64,000 nt of DNA, taken from assembly GCF_021365465.1 (NCBI RefSeq), contig NZ_CP089932.1:4650001-4714000 (forward strand). Reading direction: 5' to 3'. Every line of letters starts with the position of its first letter. Within the stretch, counting starts at the first letter, position 1. Shown piece by piece: positions 48,966 through 58,902 of this stretch. A model generated the notes under the pieces. The model worked only from the letters and a program-made list of their open reading frames with translations. It did not search any database and was not told the DNA's origin. The DNA is from Erwinia tracheiphila. GTDB taxonomy: Bacteria; Pseudomonadota; Gammaproteobacteria; Enterobacterales; Enterobacteriaceae. Position numbers and translations under genes: made by a program.

Positions 48966-50226
48966 CGAGACGGCATTTGTACAGGCAAGCCAGCGTTATC
49001 CTGACAGGCCACTGTCGCTCTACATTCATATCCCATTCTGCCATCGATTATGCTACTTCTGCGGCTGTAACAAACTGGTGACCCGTCAGCGGCACAAAGC
49101 AGATGATTATATTGCAGCGCTTGCCGTGGAAATTGCATCCCGCGCCCGGCTGTTTAGTCACCGCATTGTTACCCAAATGCACTGGGGCGGAGGCACGCCG
49201 ACCTGGCTGAACAAAAGGCAAATTACCCGACTGATCGCTCTGTTACGTCAGCACTTCACCTTTAGTGAAGGGGCGGAGTTATCCATTGAAATTGATCCCA
49301 GAGAGATCGAACTGGATATGCTGGATCACCTGTGGGCGGCGGGTTTTAATCGTTTGAGCATGGGGGTACAGGATTTTAACAAGGACGTGCAGAAAAAGGT
49401 CAATCGTGTTCAGGATGAAGCGACGATCGTTGATCTTATTGCGCATGCCAAAAGGCTGGGTTTTGTTTCTGTCAATCTGGATCTGATTTATGGATTGCCG
49501 ATGCAAACGCCGGAAAGTTTTGCGTTGACGCTGAAAAAAGTGATTGCGCAGGTTCCCGACCGACTCAGCGTATTTAACTACGCACATATGCCAAATTTGT
49601 TTGCGGCCCAGCGTAAAATCAAAAGTGAAGAATTGCCGGATGCCGGGCAGAAAATGGCTATTTTGCAGCAGTCTGTCGCGACACTTGCACAAGCAGGCTA
49701 TCAGTTTATCGGTATGGATCATTTCGCCTTGCCCGGTGATGAGCTGGCTATCGCCCAGCGACAGGGGCGGCTACATCGTAATTTTCAGGGCTATACAACT
49801 CATGACGCTAACGATCTGCTGGGAATGGGCGTTTCTGCCATTAGCATGATAGGTGACAGCTATGCGCAGAATCACAAAGTCTTAAAAAACTGGTATGCAG
49901 AGCTGACACAGCAGCAAACCGCGCTGTGGCGCGGGCTTGAACTGACGCACGATGATTGCCTGCGTCGTGATGTGATTAAGACGTTGATCTGTAACTTCTC
50001 GTTAAATTTCGCTGATTATGAAACGGCCACGCGGCGTTTTACCGATTATTTCGCGGAGGATCTGGCCCTGCTGACTCCGTTTATCAGCGATGGGCTGGTG
50101 GAATGCGATGAAAAGGGTCTGCGTGTGACGAATAAGGGGCGGATGCTGGTGCGCAATATCTGCATGTGTTTTGATCTCTATCTGCGTGAGCATGTCCGTA
50201 TTCAGCAGTTCTCGCGGGTGATCTGA
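48859..50226 (+). CDS. hemN: oxygen-independent coproporphyrinogen III oxidase
   Basis: Radical-SAM enzyme converting coproporphyrinogen III to protoporphyrinogen IX without oxygen. The 455-residue protein uses a GTG start (MIKRMEWGRALLQKYNISGPRYTSYPTALEF) and has the cluster motif in IPFCHRLCYFCGC (CX3CX2C) and the SAM-binding GGGTPTWL. Preceded by AGGAAGGAG. It lies between yihI and the yshB-gln block as in E. coli, here with a peptide-binding protein gene added. Confidence 0.95.
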   Translation: MIKRMEWGRALLQKYNISGPRYTSYPTALEFHEDYDETAFVQASQRYPDRPLSLYIHIPFCHRLCYFCGCNKLVTRQRHKADDYIAALAVEIASRARLFSHRIVTQMHWGGGTPTWLNKRQITRLIALLRQHFTFSEGAELSIEIDPREIELDMLDHLWAAGFNRLSMGVQDFNKDVQKKVNRVQDEATIVDLIAHAKRLGFVSVNLDLIYGLPMQTPESFALTLKKVIAQVPDRLSVFNYAHMPNLFAAQRKIKSEELPDAGQKMAILQQSVATLAQAGYQFIGMDHFALPGDELAIAQRQGRLHRNFQGYTTHDANDLLGMGVSAISMIGDSYAQNHKVLKNWYAELTQQQTALWRGLELTHDDCLRRDVIKTLICNFSLNFADYETATRRFTDYFAEDLALLTPFISDGLVECDEKGLRVTNKGRMLVRNICMCFDLYLREHVRIQQFSRVI

Positions 50227-50449
50227 GCATCAGCGGATACAGAAAAGCTTAAATAATCCACGGATTTCATCTCTCCTGATATGCACCTGATTGAAGCAGG
50301 CGTGGCACCAAAATGGTCTTTTCAGCACCATCCTTTTCTTCAAATCCTGTATCGCGTGGTGTGTTTCCCTCTGGCGCATCATTTGCATTGTTTTCCTCCG
50401 GTGACGTCTTACTGCGCTTAATGCCTTATTTACCTTAAAAGGAAACGCC

Positions 50450-52078
50450 ATGAAAACAACGAATATGGGAGTATCTTTTCGGACTGCAACCTGCCTGCTG
50501 GTGGTGTTGCAGATAAGCGTTGAAGCGGATGCGGCCAGGGTGCCAACTGGTACAGCTCTGGCACCTGTGCAGGAAATCGTCAGAGGGAATGGCACGGAGC
50601 CGGCAACGCTGGATGTTCAACGTGCGGAGAGCAACGAAGCGTTCAATATTATCAACGATCTGTTTGAAGGCCTGGTCAGTATCGATGCTGGTGGGCAACC
50701 CAGGCCTGCGTTGGCGGCGTCCTGGGAAACCTCAGATAATGTGACCTGGACTTTTCATCTGCGTTCTGGTTTGACCTGGTCCGATGGCAGCCCGTTGACC
50801 GCTCGGGACGTGGTCTTCAGCTGGCGGCGGCTGGCGGATCCAAAAACGGCGTCGCCTTACGCTTCTTTTGCTGATTATGCCCACATCAAAAATGCCGTCC
50901 AGGTTATGCAAGGAAAACTGGCACCTGACCAATTAGGTATCACTGCCCCGGACGACCGCACGGTAAAGGTTACCCTCGAACAGCCCGTTTCCTATTTTCT
51001 TCAGTTTGTCGCACATCCTTCTTTATTTCCGGTCAGTGAACATAACCTTGAACAATATGGTGACAGCTGGACAAGGCCCGGGCACATGGTCAGCAGCGGA
51101 CCTTACAAACTGGAACAGTGGGTAGTCAATGAGAAGATTGTGGTGAGCCGTAATGGCCGCTACTGGAATAATGCTGACACGGTGATCAACAAGGCGACCT
51201 ATTTACCACTGAGTGACAGTACGGCCGAATTGAATCGCTATCTTGCGGGCGAAATTAATCTTACCGACACAATCAGCGCCATTGATTTTCCGCGAATGAA
51301 AAAAGAAAGACCGTCGGAGGTTAAAGTCTCACCGATACTCGGCGTGTTTTATTATGAGATTAACAACCGTCGTGCGCCCTTCAACGATGCCCGCGTACGT
51401 CAGGCGTTGGATCTGGCTCTTGATAAAGGCGTCATTGCGAACAAAGTACTTGGCAAAGGACAGCAACCGGCATGGACGGTTTTACCGCTTTCCATGGGCG
51501 AGACAGCCCTGACACCACCTGAGTGGGCAACCTGGACACAGGAAAAAAGAGTGGCTAAAGCACAGGCATTATTGCAGGCGGCGGGTTATTCGTCTTCACA
51601 TCCTTTGCAATTCAGTCTGCTTTACAATGCGTCTGAGGACAATCGACGGCTGGCTATTGCGGCTGCGTCAATGTGGAAAAAAACGCTTGGTGCTCAGGTT
51701 AACCTGCAAAATCAGGAGTGGAAGACCTTGCTGGATACCATGCACCAGGGACAGTTTGATATGGTGCGCTACTTATGGGCAGGGGATTACAACGAGCCGT
51801 CCACCTTCCTGAACACCTTCCGCAGCGGAGACAGTCAGAATACGGCTTTTTACCGCAGTCCCGCCTTTGATGCTGCCGTTAAGGCCGCGGGGCTGGCTTC
51901 CACGTCAAAAGAAGCAGCGAAATATTATCAGCAGGCCAGTAATATCATCTCCAGCGATGCTCCCGTTATACCGGTATTTTACAGCGTACAAAATCGGATG
52001 GTTAAACCTCAGGTTGGAGGATATGCCCCGTCCACTCTGGGTTTTTATTACATGAAGGATCTCTATCTGCGTAAGTAA
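50450..52078 (+). CDS. periplasmic oligopeptide-binding protein (OppA family)
   Basis: A 542-residue SBP_bac_5 protein with an N-terminal signal (MKTTNMGVSFRTATCLLVVLQISVEADA). Typical OppA-type segments: RGNGTEPATLDVQRAESNEAFNIINDLFEGLV, TWTFHLRSGLTWSDGSPLTARDVVFSWRRLADP and SSGPYKLEQWVVNEKIVVSRN. It has no adjacent permease or ATPase genes, so it would share a transporter with another locus. Not part of the E. coli hemN-glnG interval. Confidence 0.9.
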   Translation: MKTTNMGVSFRTATCLLVVLQISVEADAARVPTGTALAPVQEIVRGNGTEPATLDVQRAESNEAFNIINDLFEGLVSIDAGGQPRPALAASWETSDNVTWTFHLRSGLTWSDGSPLTARDVVFSWRRLADPKTASPYASFADYAHIKNAVQVMQGKLAPDQLGITAPDDRTVKVTLEQPVSYFLQFVAHPSLFPVSEHNLEQYGDSWTRPGHMVSSGPYKLEQWVVNEKIVVSRNGRYWNNADTVINKATYLPLSDSTAELNRYLAGEINLTDTISAIDFPRMKKERPSEVKVSPILGVFYYEINNRRAPFNDARVRQALDLALDKGVIANKVLGKGQQPAWTVLPLSMGETALTPPEWATWTQEKRVAKAQALLQAAGYSSSHPLQFSLLYNASEDNRRLAIAAASMWKKTLGAQVNLQNQEWKTLLDTMHQGQFDMVRYLWAGDYNEPSTFLNTFRSGDSQNTAFYRSPAFDAAVKAAGLASTSKEAAKYYQQASNIISSDAPVIPVFYSVQNRMVKPQVGGYAPSTLGFYYMKDLYLRK

Positions 52079-52409
52079 ATTTACGGAGCGGGTTGATGAT
52101 GGGTAGCCAGCATGGATAAAGCGATGTTGAGCGCGACAATATCGCTTTCCATGCTGACGTAAACCCCACGCGAAACCGCGTCTGGTCGGTCGGAACGTCC
52201 CGCGTTTTGAGGAATTGTGCCGTGGCGACACTGGCACGTTTAGCGCTATTGGGCCTCTCCTCATCAATCTCCAATAAAAACTTCATAAAATCATTATTCA
52301 TCAAATTATTAAGAAAGCGTGTGAAGGATGTTTTTATAAAATCCTGCGACGTCGCGGAAAATTCATGCCGATCAACCGGCTGCGATCCGGGTGTGGCAAG
52401 GCCGGGCAT
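52079..52409 (-). pseudogene. broken unknown gene downstream of the OppA-like gene
   Basis: On the minus strand one frame reads FLNNLMNNDFMKFLLEIDEERPNSAKRASVATAQFLKTR (to ~52205), and another gives SRGVYVSMESDIVALNIALSMLATHHQPAP with a natural stop near 52092. Together they look like one protein split by a frameshift around 52180-52200. I do not recognise it. Confidence 0.4.
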
Positions 52410-52734
52410 CCGTGAAGTTTCTCAGGGGTAATGGGATTCATTGGCGCATCAGGTGGAAGAGGGATTTTGCTGCAAGCCTGGTTAAAAATAACAGCGCAGC
52501 TGTCTGTCCTGTATTGTAGCCTGTTGCAAGTTTGTGCAATTACCTGGCATGTTTCGCGGGGCGCGGGTGGCGGTCACCCCACTGAATTTTGTTCTGTTAG
52601 CCCTGTGCATTTTTACTCTGTAGTGATGTACGCAGGTCGTTTCCTTCCGGGAGTAAACGCAGTCGCTGAGGAGGAGATAACAGAGAAGATGTGCTTTTTG
52701 TTACGGCGTTGATAATACATGGGAGTCGATCACA
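52410..52734. other. gap without recognised gene
   Basis: About 325 bp. A 93-codon plus-strand frame (52431-52712) has no homologous look and no ribosome binding site; considered chance. Confidence 0.4.
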
Positions 52735-52757
52735 GGCCGGGCAATGCCCGGCCCTGG
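52735..52757 (-). terminator. hairpin terminator downstream of yshB
   Basis: GGCCGGGC-ATT-GCCCGGCC-type stem just after the yshB stop; the T run is weak. Confidence 0.5.
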
Positions 52758-52758
52758 A

Positions 52759-52872
52759 TCAGTGAAATAAATTTAGCATTAGCGCACACATAATTGCTGC
52801 CATCGCGGTTTGCGGGGTATGCGCACCAGTTTCTGCGGTTTGCGTAACGAAATGAATAATTGATTCCAGCAT
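52759..52872 (-). CDS. yshB: small membrane protein YshB
   Basis: A 37-residue hydrophobic protein, MLESIIHFVTQTAETGAHTPQTAMAAIMCALMLNLFH, preceded on the minus strand by GGAGGT at good spacing. It matches E. coli YshB in length, start (MLESII) and the SHTPQTAVAA-like core, and lies between hemN and glnG as in E. coli. One membrane segment (~residues 20-36). Function not established from sequence. Confidence 0.85.
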   Translation of the reverse strand: MLESIIHFVTQTAETGAHTPQTAMAAIMCALMLNLFH

Positions 52873-52972
52873 AATATACCTCCCAATATTCTGCGCAAAA
52901 TGATACCTGGCAACATCCGCGTGTAAAGCGTGTTGAGTATCAAAACTGTGCAGTCAGGAAAAATTTATCGGT

Positions 52973-54382
52973 TCATTCCATACCCAATTCTTTCAGCTTG
53001 CGGGTCAGCGTATTGCGTCCCCACCCCAGCAGACGTGCAGCTTCCTGTTTATGGCCCTGAGTGTGGCGTAATGCTGTGGTAAGTAGCGTACGTTCCATTT
53101 CTGGCTGCGTCTCTGAAAGCAGGTTTTCATGGCCGGAGCGAAGCGCGTGATCGGCCCACTGCGCCAGCAGCGTCGCCCAGCTATCGGGTAATGAGTGGCC
53201 AGGCGTTTCCTGTGTGGCCGCCTCAAACAATTCCCCCGGCAGATCCTGTATCAACACTTCCTGACCGGCGGCCATAACGATGAGCCAGCGGCAGGTATTT
53301 TCCAACTGACGCACGTTGCCTGACCAGCGAAGACGCGTCAGCGCAGTTTCTGTTTCCGGGTGCAGGATTTTTGCTTCAACGCCCAGCTCACGTGCAGCAA
53401 CCTGCAGGAAATAACGAGCCAAACGAGGAATATCTTCGCGGCGCTCACGGAGGGGGGGCAAATGCACACGGATTACATTTAAGCGATGGAACAGGTCCTC
53501 ACGGAATTTCCCCTCCTGAACACGCAGCTCCAGATTCTGGTGAGTAGCGGCGATAATGCGCACATCCACCTTGACGGGCGCATAGCCTCCAACCCGATAG
53601 AACTGCCCGTCGGCCAGAACGCGCAGTAAACGCGTTTGTACATCCAGCGGCATATCCCCAATTTCATCAAGGAACAACGTGCCGCCGTCTGCCTGCTCGA
53701 AACGCCCCTGTCGTATCTGATTTGCGCCGGTGAATGCCCCTTTTTCATGGCCAAACAGTTCGGATTCAATCAAATCTTTGGGTATCGCTGCCATATTTAA
53801 CGCAATAAACGGCGCTTTGGCGCGTGGACTGTGGCGATGCAGGGCATGAGCAACTAATTCCTTACCCGTTCCCGACTCGCCATTAATCAATACGCTGATC
53901 GAGGAACGGGAAAGGCGGCCAATAATGCGAAACACATCCTGCATCGCTGGCGCTTCACCAATAATGTCGGTGGTGGGGCCACTGACCGGCTGATTGCGTG
54001 GCTGCTGTTGTTCCCGATAGTGACTGATCGCACGTTCAACCAGCGCAACGGCCTCATCAATATCAAAAGGCTTGGGCAGATAATCAAAGGCACCCTGCTG
54101 ATAGGCGCTCACCGCCGCATCCAGATCAGAGTGAGCAGTCATAATGATCACCGGAAGCATGGGATGACGCTGTTTGATTTGCTTAAGTAGCACCAGTCCG
54201 TCCATTCCTGGCATGCGAATGTCTGAAAGTAAAACGTCTGGGGTTTTGGTTGCAAGGGCATCAAGCACCTCGTTCCCGCTGTCAAAAGTGGCACAGCTTA
54301 AACCGGCTCCAGTTAGCGCACGTTCAAGCACCCAGCGGATGGAATTATCGTCATCGACGATCCAAACTATCCCTCGTTGCAT
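52973..54382 (-). CDS. glnG: nitrogen regulation response regulator NtrC
   Basis: Sigma-54 activator controlling nitrogen-assimilation genes. The 469-residue protein has a receiver domain (phosphorylation Asp in [13 protein letters not shown], ~residue 54), a AAA+ domain with [11 protein letters not shown] (Walker A), GAFTGA loop and [12 protein letters not shown], and a Fis-type helix-turn-helix at the C-terminus ([21 protein letters not shown]). Third gene of glnA-glnL-glnG, 7 bp after glnL. Confidence 0.97.
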   Translation of the reverse strand: MQRGIVWIVDDDNSIRWVLERALTGAGLSCATFDSGNEVLDALATKTPDVLLSDIRMPGMDGLVLLKQIKQRHPMLPVIIMTAHSDLDAAVSAYQQGAFDYLPKPFDIDEAVALVERAISHYREQQQPRNQPVSGPTTDIIGEAPAMQDVFRIIGRLSRSSISVLINGESGTGKELVAHALHRHSPRAKAPFIALNMAAIPKDLIESELFGHEKGAFTGANQIRQGRFEQADGGTLFLDEIGDMPLDVQTRLLRVLADGQFYRVGGYAPVKVDVRIIAATHQNLELRVQEGKFREDLFHRLNVIRVHLPPLRERREDIPRLARYFLQVAARELGVEAKILHPETETALTRLRWSGNVRQLENTCRWLIVMAAGQEVLIQDLPGELFEAATQETPGHSLPDSWATLLAQWADHALRSGHENLLSETQPEMERTLLTTALRHTQGHKQEAARLLGWGRNTLTRKLKELGME

Positions 54383-54389
54383 AGAAACC

Positions 54390-55439
54390 TCACTGGCGAA
54401 TAGGCAGATAAACCGAAAATTCAGTGTGGCCGGGCCAACTGCTGAATTCTATTTTTCCCGAATGCTGATCGATCAGGTTGCGGGCGATGGAAAGGCCCAG
54501 TCCGGTCCCGCCTTCCCGGCCGCTGACCATTGGATAAAACAGCGTATCCTGTAATTGTGCCGGGATACCGGGACCATTATCTTCAACATCAATGCGCGCA
54601 ACCAAACGGTAACGCATTCCATGCAGCGTCAACTGGAACGCTGTGCGGGTACGAAGCGTAATACTGCCGCCTTCTTCACCCAGCGCCTGAAGCGCATTAC
54701 GAACAACGTTGAGCAGGACCTGCTCGATTTGTTCCGGATCGTGTGGCAGCTCAGGCAGACTCGGGTCGTAATCGCGAACCAGCGTGACATTATCGGGCAG
54801 CTCCATTGACACGAGATTGACCACGCGTTCGGCGACCTGATGGATACTTTGCGTAATGTGCATGCCGGGCTGTTGTGGGCCCAGCAGGCGATCAACCAGA
54901 TTACGCAGGCGATCGGCCTGCTCAATGATCACCCTGGTATACTCGGTTAACGATGGATCGGGGAGTGCTTTCGCCAGTAACTGGGCGGCTCCGCGTAACC
55001 CTCCCAGCGGATTTTTAATTTCATGTGCCAGTCCCCGTACAAGATCCCGGGCTGCCGCCTGCTGGGTATGTTGAATCTGTTCCTGGCTGAGACGACGCTG
55101 ATTATCCATCGGCGCCATTTCAAGCAGGATTAAGCCGTCCGGCAGGCGCTGTGCGGTTAACGACATAATATGCGCACGACTGTCGACCACTAAGGTGACT
55201 TCACTGTCGGTGAAACCTTGGCCTGCGTTGAGGCTCTCGCGCATCACGTCAATATTTAACGAAAAATATCCCATCAGTTCCGGGAGCGGGGTACCGAAAA
55301 GCTTGCGGGAGCTTTGCGCTAACAGCTGCTGTGCCGCTGGATTGGCGTAGTGCACAACCAGTTCACTGTCGATCAACAATATACTGTTAATGAGAGAGTT
55401 GAGAATCTGCCCAGCATCGGGCAGCGTGCCTGTTGCCAT
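54390..55439 (-). CDS. glnL: nitrogen regulation sensor kinase/phosphatase NtrB
   Basis: Cytoplasmic histidine kinase that phosphorylates or dephosphorylates NtrC under control of PII. From ATG 55439 ([24 protein letters not shown]) it has 349 residues as in E. coli: PAS domain, H-box [20 protein letters not shown], and ATPase domain with VRNALQAL and [17 protein letters not shown]. Downstream of glnA with its own promoter region. Confidence 0.97.
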   Translation of the reverse strand: MATGTLPDAGQILNSLINSILLIDSELVVHYANPAAQQLLAQSSRKLFGTPLPELMGYFSLNIDVMRESLNAGQGFTDSEVTLVVDSRAHIMSLTAQRLPDGLILLEMAPMDNQRRLSQEQIQHTQQAAARDLVRGLAHEIKNPLGGLRGAAQLLAKALPDPSLTEYTRVIIEQADRLRNLVDRLLGPQQPGMHITQSIHQVAERVVNLVSMELPDNVTLVRDYDPSLPELPHDPEQIEQVLLNVVRNALQALGEEGGSITLRTRTAFQLTLHGMRYRLVARIDVEDNGPGIPAQLQDTLFYPMVSGREGGTGLGLSIARNLIDQHSGKIEFSSWPGHTEFSVYLPIRQ

Positions 55440-55451
55440 ACAGCTTTCTCC

Positions 55452-55468
55452 TGCACTTTTTTGGTGCA
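55452..55468 (-). promoter_or_regulatory. NtrC-binding site upstream of glnL
   Basis: The near-palindrome TGCACC...GTGCA (17 bp) lies 13 bp before the glnL start, the position where NtrC represses the minor glnL promoter in E. coli. Confidence 0.8.
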
Positions 55469-55625
55469 TTATAGTCTTCTGCCCAGAAATCGTTATCCTG
55501 GACGATGAAGCTGTGGTGAAAAAAACCCATCCGAAGATGGGCGAAATTTCCACGGCCACGATAGTTGGCGAAGCGTATGTCAGCCGACCCTTGTGGCAAG
55601 CTTTCTGCCAGACTTACAACGGCGA

Positions 55626-57035
55626 TTAAACACTGTAGTACAGCTCGAACTCAACAGGATGTGGCGTCATACGAACGCGATCCAGTTCGGTTTTACGCAG
55701 TTCGATGTAGGCATCAATGGTGTCATCAGTGAATACGCCGCCGCGGGTCAGGAACTCGCGATCTTCGTTCAGTGCATTCAGTGCTTCTTCCAGTGAACCT
55801 GCCACTTTTGGAATCTCCGCTTCTTCTTCAGGAGGCAGGTCGTACAGGTTTTTGTCCATCGCGTCGCCAGGATGGATTTTGTTGATGATGCCGTCCAGGC
55901 CAGCCATCAGAAGGGCAGAGAAGCACAGGTAAGGGTTAGCGGCCGGATCGGGGAAGCGTGCTTCGATACGACGTGCTTTCGGGCTGGCAACCACTGGGAT
56001 ACGGATTGAAGCAGAGCGGTTACGCGCAGAATACGCCAGCATAACAGGTGCTTCATAACCTGGAACCAGACGCTTATAAGAGTTGGTGGTTGGGTTAGAC
56101 AGCGCGTTGATCGCTTTAGCGTGTTTAATAACACCGCCAATATAGAACAGCGCGGTTTCAGACAGGCCGCCGTACTTGTCACCAGAGAACAGATTGTTGC
56201 CGTCTTTAGAAAGGGACATGTGGCAGTGCATACCGGAACCATTATCACCAAAAATAGGTTTTGGCATAAAGGTTGCGGTTTTGCCGTAAGCGTGGGCGAT
56301 GTTGTGCACAACGTACTTGTAGATCTGAATTTCGTCGGCTTTTTTGGTCATGGTGTTGAAGCGGGTCGCCACTTCGTTCTGACCTGCGGTCGCCACTTCA
56401 TGGTGGTGAGCTTCAACGACAAGGCCCATTTGCTCCATGGTAAGACACATAGCAGAACGGATGTCCTGTGAAGAGTCGACCGGAGGAACCGGGAAGTAGC
56501 CGCCTTTCAGACCGGGGCGGTGGCCTTTGTTGCCACCTTCATATTCTTTACCCGTGTTCCAGGCAGCTTCAATATCGTCGATAGCAACATGGGAACCCGA
56601 CGTGGTTGCACCGAAACGTACGTCGTCAAACAGGAAAAACTCAGGTTCTGGTCCAAACAGCACGGTGTCGGCGATACCGGAAGAGCGCAGGAAGTCTTCA
56701 GCACGTTTAGCAATTGAACGCGGGTCACGGTCATAGCCTTGCATGGTGCCTGGCTCAAGAATGTCACAGCGGATAATCAGCGTAGCATCTTCAAAGAAAG
56801 GATCGATAACGGCGGTGCTGGCATCTGGCATCAGGACCATATCGGATTCGTTAATGCCTTTCCAGCCACCAATCGAAGAGCCATCAAACATTTTGCCCTC
56901 TTCGAAAAAGTCAGCGTTCACCTGATGAGCGGGGATAGTGACGTGCTGCTCTTTGCCCTTGGTATCGGTAAAACGCAGATCAACAAATTTAACTTCGTGC
57001 TCGTTCATCATCGACAGAACGTGTTCAGCGGACAT
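55626..57035 (-). CDS. glnA: glutamine synthetase type I
   Basis: ATP-dependent glutamine synthesis; dodecamer. The 469-residue protein has [12 protein letters not shown], the ATP and metal site segments [16 protein letters not shown] and NRSASIRIP, and the adenylylation loop [16 protein letters not shown] with the modifiable Tyr. Full length. First gene of glnALG; expression is set by the sigma-54 promoter and NtrC sites upstream. Confidence 0.98.
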   Translation of the reverse strand: MSAEHVLSMMNEHEVKFVDLRFTDTKGKEQHVTIPAHQVNADFFEEGKMFDGSSIGGWKGINESDMVLMPDASTAVIDPFFEDATLIIRCDILEPGTMQGYDRDPRSIAKRAEDFLRSSGIADTVLFGPEPEFFLFDDVRFGATTSGSHVAIDDIEAAWNTGKEYEGGNKGHRPGLKGGYFPVPPVDSSQDIRSAMCLTMEQMGLVVEAHHHEVATAGQNEVATRFNTMTKKADEIQIYKYVVHNIAHAYGKTATFMPKPIFGDNGSGMHCHMSLSKDGNNLFSGDKYGGLSETALFYIGGVIKHAKAINALSNPTTNSYKRLVPGYEAPVMLAYSARNRSASIRIPVVASPKARRIEARFPDPAANPYLCFSALLMAGLDGIINKIHPGDAMDKNLYDLPPEEEAEIPKVAGSLEEALNALNEDREFLTRGGVFTDDTIDAYIELRKTELDRVRMTPHPVEFELYYSV

Positions 57036-57189
57036 ACTTAACTCTCCTGGATTATGTCATTTTCGTCGTGGCCAGAGCTCGCTACGGCTCACATTTTTGC
57101 CCCTTAAGGCACAGTTATCCGATAGAAAGAACACTGACAAGCTACCAACTTTAAATACGGAAACCGATATCTTTTGCTTACTTAAATTA

Positions 57190-57207
57190 AAGCGAAATTT
57201 ATGCCAA
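57190..57207 (-). promoter_or_regulatory. sigma-54 promoter of glnA (glnAp2)
   Basis: On the minus strand GTTGGCATAAATTTCGCTTT carries GG and GC separated by exactly 10 bp, the -24/-12 pattern of RpoN promoters, about 160 bp before the glnA start. Confidence 0.9.
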
Positions 57208-57281
57208 CTTTCTTAAATATGCTGAAAAAGCGGTATGATGCGCACTCTGGTAAACCGGAGCCTGCACCATGATGGATTTTT

Positions 57282-57298
57282 AGCACCGTAATGGTGCT
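57282..57298. promoter_or_regulatory. NtrC enhancer site 2 of glnA
   Basis: AGCACC-GTAAT-GGTGCT, a perfect 17-bp palindromic NtrC site about 80 bp upstream of the -24 element. Confidence 0.9.
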
Positions 57299-57313
57299 AT
57301 TAAGTATACTTAT

Positions 57314-57330
57314 CGCACCATTACGGTGCA
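57314..57330. promoter_or_regulatory. NtrC enhancer site 1 of glnA
   Basis: CGCACC-ATTAC-GGTGCA, a second 17-bp NtrC palindrome 32 bp (three helical turns) from the other, allowing cooperative binding. Confidence 0.9.
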
Positions 57331-57377
57331 TTTTGTGACCAGTGCGATTGTATTGCACTGTAAATGGCTAAAAAAGC

Positions 57378-57388
57378 AACCTGACAGT
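57378..57388. repeat. target-site duplication, left copy (IS4 element)
   Basis: AACCTGACAGT before the left end of the IS4 element; repeated at 58804-58814 (one A is shared with the element end). Confidence 0.9.
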
Positions 57389-58804
57389 TAATGCTGGTCA
57401 CTTAAGGTGACCAGCAACCTTTTTATCCGGATATTTCCTGCTCTTTACCCTCAACTCTCTCGGGTAACTTCGCTCTCTTCTACCCGGTAACACAAGCCAT
57501 TTCGCCTGTTCATACAGGGTTCTCAGTTCTCCCGGCATTTTTCCCGGCGAAGCCCAGGGCAGGGTTATCAGCATCCGGATTATTTCGCTTATCGCTCCAC
57601 TGAAGCTCAGCTGGTAAGGCAGGTAATCTCCTTTCAGATGGAACGCCATCTGCACCATCTGATATCGCACCAGGTTATAAGCCAGCAGTACCCCCCATAG
57701 CTCCTGTCTCACCAGCTCCGGCAGGCGACTGCGTAATGTCCACCGGCTGTCCAGCATACCCTGCTTTGCTTCCCGGTAGCCCAGTTCTGTTTCCCAGCGG
57801 TGGCGATATAGCTCGCTGATATCTTTACCCGGATAGCGATTCGGGTCTGTCAGTGACGTCAGCACCTGCCTCTCTTTACCGTCTACCCTGCGGGTCAGCA
57901 GTCTTGCCACCATTTCTTCCGGGACCCCTGGCCATTGCTTCCTGGCTCGTGGACTGGTTTTCAGGCATATCAGTTCATCTCCACGCCCCAAACGGCGAAC
58001 CACCTGATACTGTACGTGTTTTTTCAACGGCAACAACCAGTGACGGTGTTCTCCTGCTGTCTGCCAGTGATGAAGCAGACCCATCGAATAAAATCCCTTA
58101 TCGAACAGGGTGATACTGTTATTCGGGGTTTTCTCCGTCAGGTGCTCAGCCAGCCGCATTTCACTGACTTTTTCACTGTCGAATGCACTGGCGGCGATCA
58201 GATGGCTGCTCAGCTCCATCAGACAAACCATTCGCACCTGAGGATAGCCGCCTTCGCCGTACTGGCTGCTGTGTTTACTGAAGACGGCTCTGTTTTCCGG
58301 CGTATCGGCGGTACGCCAGACCACGCCGTCGACAGCAAACAGATTCAGACCGTGCCATTTTGGATGTGCAGCCTGCTGATTCCAGTGCTGCTGTGTGATA
58401 TCAAAAAGCTCCCGCACTGCATTTTCACCCAGAGTCTTACGGCGCTGAATGACAGCGCTGCGTGCGGTAAAAGGAGCTCCGGTCCGGTCAGTAATATCCA
58501 TCAGATTGACGATTTCGGTCATCGGACGATCGCAAAAAATGGACATCCCAACGACAAGCCAAATCATGGATTCGAGGGAAAGTTTACGTTTACGCAAAGT
58601 AACGGTATCGGTCAGGGTGAGCGCCTGCTGAATAAGCTCGGGAGGAATAAGGTCGGCGAGACTACGGGCGCGCTCAGGAGTGGCGGCATTGATGATGCCG
58701 AGGGCCTGGGAAAGTTCCATTTAAAAAGGGTTCCATGATGAACATAGAACCCTTTTTACCGCATAAACCGGATCGGTCAACCGATCCTTAAATGATCGGC
58801 ATTA
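57389..58804 (-). mobile_element. complete IS4-family insertion sequence
   Basis: About 1,416 bp with inverted repeats TAATGC(T/C)G(G/A)TCA(C/T)TTAAGG. It is flanked by a 10-11 bp direct repeat as expected of IS4, and inserted between the glnA enhancer region and the typA promoter region. Confidence 0.92.
57398..58720 (-). CDS. IS4-family transposase
   Basis: A 440-residue DDE transposase: [20 protein letters not shown] contains the first Asp, LFDKGFYSM the second, and the Y-(2)-R-(3)-E-(6)-K signature appears as [18 protein letters not shown]. Intact, probably active. Confidence 0.94.
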   Translation of the reverse strand: MELSQALGIINAATPERARSLADLIPPELIQQALTLTDTVTLRKRKLSLESMIWLVVGMSIFCDRPMTEIVNLMDITDRTGAPFTARSAVIQRRKTLGENAVRELFDITQQHWNQQAAHPKWHGLNLFAVDGVVWRTADTPENRAVFSKHSSQYGEGGYPQVRMVCLMELSSHLIAASAFDSEKVSEMRLAEHLTEKTPNNSITLFDKGFYSMGLLHHWQTAGEHRHWLLPLKKHVQYQVVRRLGRGDELICLKTSPRARKQWPGVPEEMVARLLTRRVDGKERQVLTSLTDPNRYPGKDISELYRHRWETELGYREAKQGMLDSRWTLRSRLPELVRQELWGVLLAYNLVRYQMVQMAFHLKGDYLPYQLSFSGAISEIIRMLITLPWASPGKMPGELRTLYEQAKWLVLPGRRERSYPRELRVKSRKYPDKKVAGHLK

Positions 58805-58814
58805 ACCTGACAGT
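58804..58814. repeat. target-site duplication, right copy (IS4 element)
   Basis: AACCTGACAGT, matching 57378-57388. About 90 bp of native DNA remain before typA, with TACAAT at 58864-58869 as a possible -10. Confidence 0.9.
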
Positions 58815-58902
58815 AATCTTTAATTGATATTTGTGATCCTGTTCAGTCCTTCGATTAACCCGTGTACAATAGTGCGCTATTTCTAATGCCTGAGGCAAAG
58901 CT

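Noticed and set aside
57237..57330. The two glnA upstream palindromes read as a terminator pair
   Set aside because: They match NtrC-site spacing and sequence (GCACC-N5-GGTGC), lie upstream of a -24/-12 promoter and lack T runs.
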